From assembly GCA_049969715.1 (NCBI GenBank), contig JBMFOH010000004.1:1-36600 (forward strand): a stretch of 36,600 nucleotides of DNA, written 5' to 3'. Each line of letters starts with the position of its first letter. Position 1 is the stretch's first letter. Both the position numbers and the translations under genes were made by a program. Under the pieces are notes generated by a model. That model worked only from the letters and a program-made list of their open reading frames with translations. It had not been told where the DNA came from and did not search any database. The stretch comes from JBMFOH01 sp049969715 [NCBI: bacterium]. Lineage in GTDB: Bacteria > DUMJ01. This document shows, piece by piece, positions 32,900 to 36,600 of this stretch.

Positions 32900-33683
32900 A
32901 TACCTCTTCAACCTCTCTTTCTTTTTTAAGATTTTTTCTCAATTTAGGGGGAAGAAAGGCGTAAAGTTTCTGTTCTAGGATCCTTGGATTCTCCCCAGCC
33001 TGAATTGAGAGAATACCCTCTATCTCTATAGCCTTAAGGAGTGATTCATCGGCATTCTTTAACTTTAATTTATTAGCTATTGGTCCTGAAATTACATAGG
33101 CAAGAAAAGCCCCATAAAAGGTAGTAACTAAAGCCACAGCCATAGCTGGACCTACACTAGAAGGGTCATTTAATTGACGAAGCATCTGTATTAATCCGAT
33201 CACTGTACCTAAAAGTCCAAAAGAGGGACCAAAACCCGTAACTGTTTCAAAAATTCCTATTCCCACCTTATGTCTCTCCTCAATAAAGGAAAGCTCAGTC
33301 TCTAAGATATTCCTCACTAGCTCAGGATCTACCCCATCGACTACAAGTTGAACTCCCCTTTTTAAAAACTCATCATCTAACTGGGAAGCCTCTTCATCCA
33401 AAGCAAGAAGGCCCTCTCTTCTTGCCTTTTCGGCTAACCCTACCAAGGTTTCTATACTTCTTTCATAACTGGGGTTATTTCCAAAGAATGCTATTTTTAA
33501 TACCTGAAAAGCAGAGAGAATCTGATCTAGTCTAAAGCTAGTGAGTGTAGCCATAAAAGCTCCACCAAATGTAATGATGATTGAGGGAATATTAATAAAT
33601 GAAGAGATACTCCCCCCACTAGAGATACCATAAAATATAAAAGCTATACCCCCTATAATTCCAAGAAACGTTGCCAGATCCAT
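32877..33683 (-). CDS. motA: Stator protein MotA
   Basis: MotA forms the ion channel of the stator with MotB. The product (268 residues from ATG 33683) has four membrane helices, a cytoplasmic loop with RREGLLALDEE and the signature GFGPSFGLLGTVIGLI. The ATG is chosen over GTG 33689 because AGGAGG ends about eight bases before ATG but only two before GTG. It follows flbD, overlapping nothing upstream, and the cluster flbD-motA-motB-fliL is coupled. Confidence 0.95.
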   Translation of the reverse strand: MDLATFLGIIGGIAFIFYGISSGGSISSFINIPSIIITFGGAFMATLTSFRLDQILSAFQVLKIAFFGNNPSYERSIETLVGLAEKARREGLLALDEEASQLDDEFLKRGVQLVVDGVDPELVRNILETELSFIEERHKVGIGIFETVTGFGPSFGLLGTVIGLIQMLRQLNDPSSVGPAMAVALVTTFYGAFLAYVISGPIANKLKLKNADESLLKAIEIEGILSIQAGENPRILEQKLYAFLPPKLRKNLKKEREVEEVYGVKEKA

Positions 33684-33695
33684 AGACACTTCCTC

Positions 33696-33893
33696 CTAAA
33701 ACTGCCCAATAATTCCTAATATAGACATCTTATACTCTATAACCTTCCTCATTATCTCTTCTACCGTCTCTTTTACCACAAAACGCTTTCCAGTAGTGAG
33801 AGAGATCATAGTATCAGGGGTAGCTTCTACTGTCTCTATCAACTCGGCATTTATTACAAACTTAGTATTATTAAGCCTTGTAACCTGTATCAT
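33696..33893 (-). CDS. flbD: FlbD/SwrD family flagellar protein
   Basis: SwrD (FlbD family) raises flagellar torque in Bacillus subtilis. The 65-residue product begins MIQVTRLNNTKFVINAELIE and includes TPDTMISLTTGKRFVVKETV, the family pattern. It is a small soluble protein. The ATG overlaps the flgE stop (ATGA). It sits just before motA, the conserved location. The FlbD family here is unrelated to the Caulobacter NtrC-type FlbD. Confidence 0.93.
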   Translation of the reverse strand: MIQVTRLNNTKFVINAELIETVEATPDTMISLTTGKRFVVKETVEEIMRKVIEYKMSILGIIGQF

Positions 33894-35116
33894 CTCTTAA
33901 GGTTTACCAGCTCCTGTAACATCTCATCAGATGTGGTGATAACTCTAGAGTTCGCCTGAAATCCTCTCTGAGTAATTATCATATTGGTAAACTCGTTAGC
34001 TATATCCACATTAGACATCTCTAGCGCTCCTACATAAAGTGTTCCTCTTCCTCCACTCCCTGGTGTCCCTATAAGTGGTTCCCCAGAATTTACAGAGACC
34101 TCAAAGAGATTTGAACCTGACCTAGTAAGTCCTCCAGGGTTTCCAAAGTTAGCTAAAGCTATCTGACCCAAGGTTTGATTAAGTCCATTGGAATAGATCC
34201 CTGTAATGATACCATCCTTACTTACTGTAAAATCAGTGAGAGACCCCATAGGATAACCATTCTGATATGAAACACTGATACTTGTGTCCCCTCCAAGTTG
34301 AGTGATATTTGAAAAATCTGGAGTAATACTTAAATCTGCGGAACCATTGGACATGTGAATAATAAGCGAACTCACACTAGAGCTAGCAGTATTATAGGTA
34401 CCGTCATTATTAAAGACGATGCTAGATGTCCAACCAGAGATATCTACCCCATCAAGAGAGGCAGTAACATTCCATTTATTTACATCTGTCTTAGTAAAGG
34501 TAAATCTCAAGGTATGGTTAACTCCCAAAGAATCATAGATAGTTGTTGGAGCATTAAAGGTAGTAGAAACTGTACTACCTGCGTCTAAATTACCTACTAC
34601 CCTTATATTAGAAGTAGCTTTAGCCATCATCTGCTGTCCTTTTGGAATTATTATTGGTTCTACAGGCATACTAGAATCTATACTACCATTAACGTTAGCC
34701 CTCCAACCCAAAACCTTAAATCCATTATTAGGATTTATCAGGCTTCCATCAAGCCCTATACTAAAAGCACCATCCCGAGTAAAATAGTTCTTGTTTCCAT
34801 CTGAAACGATAAAAAATCCATCACCCTGAATAGCAAAATCGGTAGGATTCCCCGTATATTGAGGGTTACCAGGAGTATTAATCGTGTTTATACCTGCCAC
34901 TATCATTCCCAACCCTACCTGCATAGGGTCTGTACCGCCAAAACCTCCCTGGGGCGCAGACGCTCCTTTTAGCATCTGATAAAAGAGGTCTTGGAATGTA
35001 ACCCTTGCAAGCTTATAACCTGTAGTATTTACATTAGCTATATTATTGGCTATCACATCCATCCTTATCTGGTGATTTCTTAAACCAGATACTCCCGCAA
35101 ACAGTGAACGCATCAT
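33890..35116 (-). CDS. flgE: Flagellar hook protein FlgE
   Basis: FlgE builds the flagellar hook. The 408-residue product has the N-terminal flagellar rod/hook helix (RSLFAGVSGLRNHQIRMDV then NNIANVNTTGYK, about 3-38), a variable hook domain rich in Ser, Thr and Asn (about 150-300), and the C-terminal helix (EFTNMIITQRGFQANSRVI). Two adjacent ATGs start the gene; AGGAGG is 11 or 14 bases away. A hairpin overlaps that ribosome site. It follows the TIGR02530-like gene by 53 bases, the largest gap in the operon. Confidence 0.96.
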   Translation of the reverse strand: MMRSLFAGVSGLRNHQIRMDVIANNIANVNTTGYKLARVTFQDLFYQMLKGASAPQGGFGGTDPMQVGLGMIVAGINTINTPGNPQYTGNPTDFAIQGDGFFIVSDGNKNYFTRDGAFSIGLDGSLINPNNGFKVLGWRANVNGSIDSSMPVEPIIIPKGQQMMAKATSNIRVVGNLDAGSTVSTTFNAPTTIYDSLGVNHTLRFTFTKTDVNKWNVTASLDGVDISGWTSSIVFNNDGTYNTASSSVSSLIIHMSNGSADLSITPDFSNITQLGGDTSISVSYQNGYPMGSLTDFTVSKDGIITGIYSNGLNQTLGQIALANFGNPGGLTRSGSNLFEVSVNSGEPLIGTPGSGGRGTLYVGALEMSNVDIANEFTNMIITQRGFQANSRVITTSDEMLQELVNLKR

Positions 35117-35130
35117 AATTTATCAATCCT

Positions 35131-35154
35131 CCTCTAAGGGCTCCCTCTTAGAGG
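35131..35154 (-). promoter_or_regulatory. Stem-loop overlapping the flgE ribosome binding site
   Basis: CCTCTAAG (35131-35138) and CTTAGAGG (35147-35154) form a perfect 8-bp stem with an 8-base loop. On the minus-strand transcript the 3' arm runs into AGGAGG, the flgE ribosome site (35133-35128), sharing three bases. Folding could limit flgE initiation. No U-run follows, so it is not a clear terminator. Confidence 0.5.
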
Positions 35155-35169
35155 TCCAGCCCTAAATTT

Positions 35170-35532
35170 TTATAATATTACAACTCCATCTATATTGGTA
35201 AATATCCTATTCTTTAATCCTCCCTCTTCTATAGCCGTGACCACTGTCCTGGAAGGAATATTTACTACAAACGCCTTGCCATTTATCATAACAAGAGAAT
35301 CTCTAACACCTTTAGAAGAAGCCAAATCTATAGCCTTATTAATTCCATCTATCTCCTCCTTTCCAACCTCTATTCCTCTCAACAGGATCCTCTCTTGAGC
35401 ATGTTTAGATAGATTAATATTCTCAGCATTTAATCTTGATTCAAATATCTCCCTAAAACTCGCTGTACTATTGCTAATCTTATTATCAAGTTTGAGGGTC
35501 TCTGAGTTGACCCTTCCTACCTTTTCAACCAT
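35170..35532 (-). CDS. Flagellar operon protein, TIGR02530-like
   Basis: The 120-residue product carries the pattern LSKHAQERILLRGIEV in the middle and TVVTAIEEGGLKNRIFTNID near the C-terminus, matching a small uncharacterised protein that usually sits between flgD and flgE in Firmicutes and relatives (recalled as TIGR02530; not searched). It has no membrane helix. It overlaps flgD by 8 bases. A role in hook assembly is inferred from position only. Confidence 0.85.
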   Translation of the reverse strand: MVEKVGRVNSETLKLDNKISNSTASFREIFESRLNAENINLSKHAQERILLRGIEVGKEEIDGINKAIDLASSKGVRDSLVMINGKAFVVNIPSRTVVTAIEEGGLKNRIFTNIDGVVIL

Positions 35533-35962
35533 TATAATCCACCTCAGAAACTAGACTAAGGTTATAGGATTGATCATTAATCCATATCTTAGGTCCATCT
35601 GTTTCAAATGTAACCTTAGAAACTATCCCAATAGTATCTCCAACCTTTACCTTCTTCCCTAATAGACTAACCGCCTCCAACCTCATCATCTTATCCGCCA
35701 TCTTATCCACAGCCTCCTGCTGTTGAAGGACACTATCTAGGGTAGAGAACTGAACAAGTTGGCCAGTAAAATCTTGTATAGATAGGGAATTAACCGGGTC
35801 TTGATAATGAAGCTGAGTAAGAAGAAGTTTTAAAAAGTCATCCTTACTCAATATATTATTTGGGGCACCAGTGTCCGAAGAAGTTTGAGACACCTGACTC
35901 TGGCTACTTGCCCTTTCATTTTCAATTACCCTAGTAATAGTACGCACAAGTGGAATATCCAC
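35525..35962 (-). CDS. flgD: Flagellar hook-capping protein FlgD (short form)
   Basis: FlgD caps the growing hook and guides FlgE assembly. The 145-residue product has the conserved DFLKLLLTQLHYQDPVNSL and LVQFSTLDSVLQQQEAV region, then a short C-terminal beta domain. It is clearly shorter than the roughly 230-residue E. coli protein, like many short Firmicutes FlgD proteins. The start is GTG 35962 with a strong GGAGGTGA seven bases upstream. It follows fliK by 11 bases. Confidence 0.95.
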   Translation of the reverse strand: MDIPLVRTITRVIENERASSQSQVSQTSSDTGAPNNILSKDDFLKLLLTQLHYQDPVNSLSIQDFTGQLVQFSTLDSVLQQQEAVDKMADKMMRLEAVSLLGKKVKVGDTIGIVSKVTFETDGPKIWINDQSYNLSLVSEVDYNG

Positions 35963-35973
35963 CTTCTCACCTC

Positions 35974-36600
35974 CTATGCTAAAAAATCTATTAAATTCTT
36001 GGCATTGTCTTCTACTTCTATTATATCACTTCCTTTAACTCCACTATGATAGAAAAAATGCCAATTATAATTCTCTCTCTCTCTATAATTGCCACTTCCA
36101 TTACCCATAATATACACATTCAATGAGATTATGTCAAATCCATTTTGTATAAGGTCTCTCTTCAATGAAACCAGACTGTTAGATATAAAATCTCCTATAA
36201 GGTCATTAGAAGCTACTAATCTAATACTTATTCTATTTTCATCTAAAGAGATCCCTACCCTAAGCTCTCCCGGTAGGGCGGGATGAAGATTCAAGATTGC
36301 TTCTCCTTTAGAAGTATCTCCAGAGATTCTATCTGAGATTAAACCATAAATCTTCTGAAACACATCTATAAGCTTAGGGTCCTCTTTAGTATGGCTAATG
36401 AGTCTTGTATCAGAAGATAAAAACATAAAGTTAGACCCAGTAAAATCCTTCGTCATCTCCTTTACACTAGATCCAAGATTTCTCTCTTTTCCCCCTATAA
36501 GCTTTACACTGTCCATCTTCTTATTTGAATCTACCCTTATATCCTCAGTACTCCTTTCATTAGGAACTATAGGCGAAACTATACCCTTAGTTGGCAAAGC
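35974..36600 (-). CDS. fliK: Flagellar hook-length control protein FliK, C-terminal part (cut by right window edge)
   Basis: FliK measures hook length and triggers the FlhB substrate switch. The visible 208 codons run open to the window edge, so the start is outside; a TTG at 36597 is just an in-frame codon. The C-terminal hook-control domain shows EAILNLHPALPGELRVGISL and a helix with LVSLKRDLIQNGFDIISLNV. The upstream part is rich in Ser, Lys and Asp and low in order, as usual in FliK. It precedes flgD, the standard order. Confidence 0.9.
   Translation of the reverse strand, partial: ALPTKGIVSPIVPNERSTEDIRVDSNKKMDSVKLIGGKERNLGSSVKEMTKDFTGSNFMFLSSDTRLISHTKEDPKLIDVFQKIYGLISDRISGDTSKGEAILNLHPALPGELRVGISLDENRISIRLVASNDLIGDFISNSLVSLKRDLIQNGFDIISLNVYIMGNGSGNYRERENYNWHFFYHSGVKGSDIIEVEDNAKNLIDFLA

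Overview
The window comes from an AT-rich, flagellated, chemotactic bacterium whose codon use favours AGA/AGG for Arg and ATA for Ile. The flagellar gene order (flgD-flgE-flbD-motAB-fliL-fliM-fliY-cheY-fliOPQR-flhBAFG ... cheB-cheR-cheA-cheC-cheD-sigma28) is of the Firmicutes/Thermotogota type. An oxygen-sensitive 2-hydroxyacyl-CoA-dehydratase-type activase suggests anaerobic life. I cannot name the species or phylum; a thermophilic or deep-branching anaerobe is an inference from codon style and gene order only.

Region 1 (1-3414, minus strand) is the str operon rpsL-rpsG-fusA-tuf, with tuf cut by the left edge. It is read from a near-consensus promoter (TTGACA, 17 bp, TAATAT) just upstream of rpsL. 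Gene spacing is very tight: fusA starts at the base after the rpsG stop, and tuf starts inside the end of fusA.

Region 2 (3557-12792, plus strand) runs divergently. It holds a small membrane protein, a lone two-domain RAMP-fold protein with no CRISPR system in sight, a long-form ribosome hibernation factor (HPF), a membrane HD-GYP c-di-GMP phosphodiesterase whose start overlaps the HPF stop, a divergent EF-G paralogue with Tyr at the catalytic His position, a LytR-CpsA-Psr protein, and a three-gene iron-sulfur module (two HgdB/DUF2229-like proteins plus a BadF/BcrA-type activase). Translation-linked genes dominate the first half of this region. The RAMP gene is the most unusual item in the window.

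Region 3 (12781-36600, minus strand) is one roughly 24-kb flagellar/chemotaxis operon. In transcription order it encodes FliK (cut by the right edge), FlgD, a TIGR02530-like protein, FlgE, FlbD, MotA, MotB, FliL, FliM, FliY, CheY, FliO, FliP, FliQ, FliR, FlhB, FlhA, FlhF, FlhG, a YcgR-like PilZ protein, CheB, CheR, CheA, CheC, CheD, sigma-28, FapA, a small charged protein, a tandem PRC-barrel protein and two proteins I do not recognise. Most neighbours overlap by 4-35 nt or nearly touch, which indicates translational coupling. The last gene converges on, and overlaps by 12 bp, the end of region 2.

The regions connect functionally. HD-GYP degrades c-di-GMP and the PilZ protein would sense it at the motor. 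CheC is the likely CheY-P phosphatase because both phosphatase sites in FliY look degenerate. CheD modifies receptors. FlhF/FlhG place and count flagella. No receptors or cheW lie in the window.

No stretch longer than 300 bases lacks a gene; the longest gap is about 140 bases (3415-3556). I saw no tRNA, rRNA, CRISPR array, insertion sequence or convincing intrinsic terminator.
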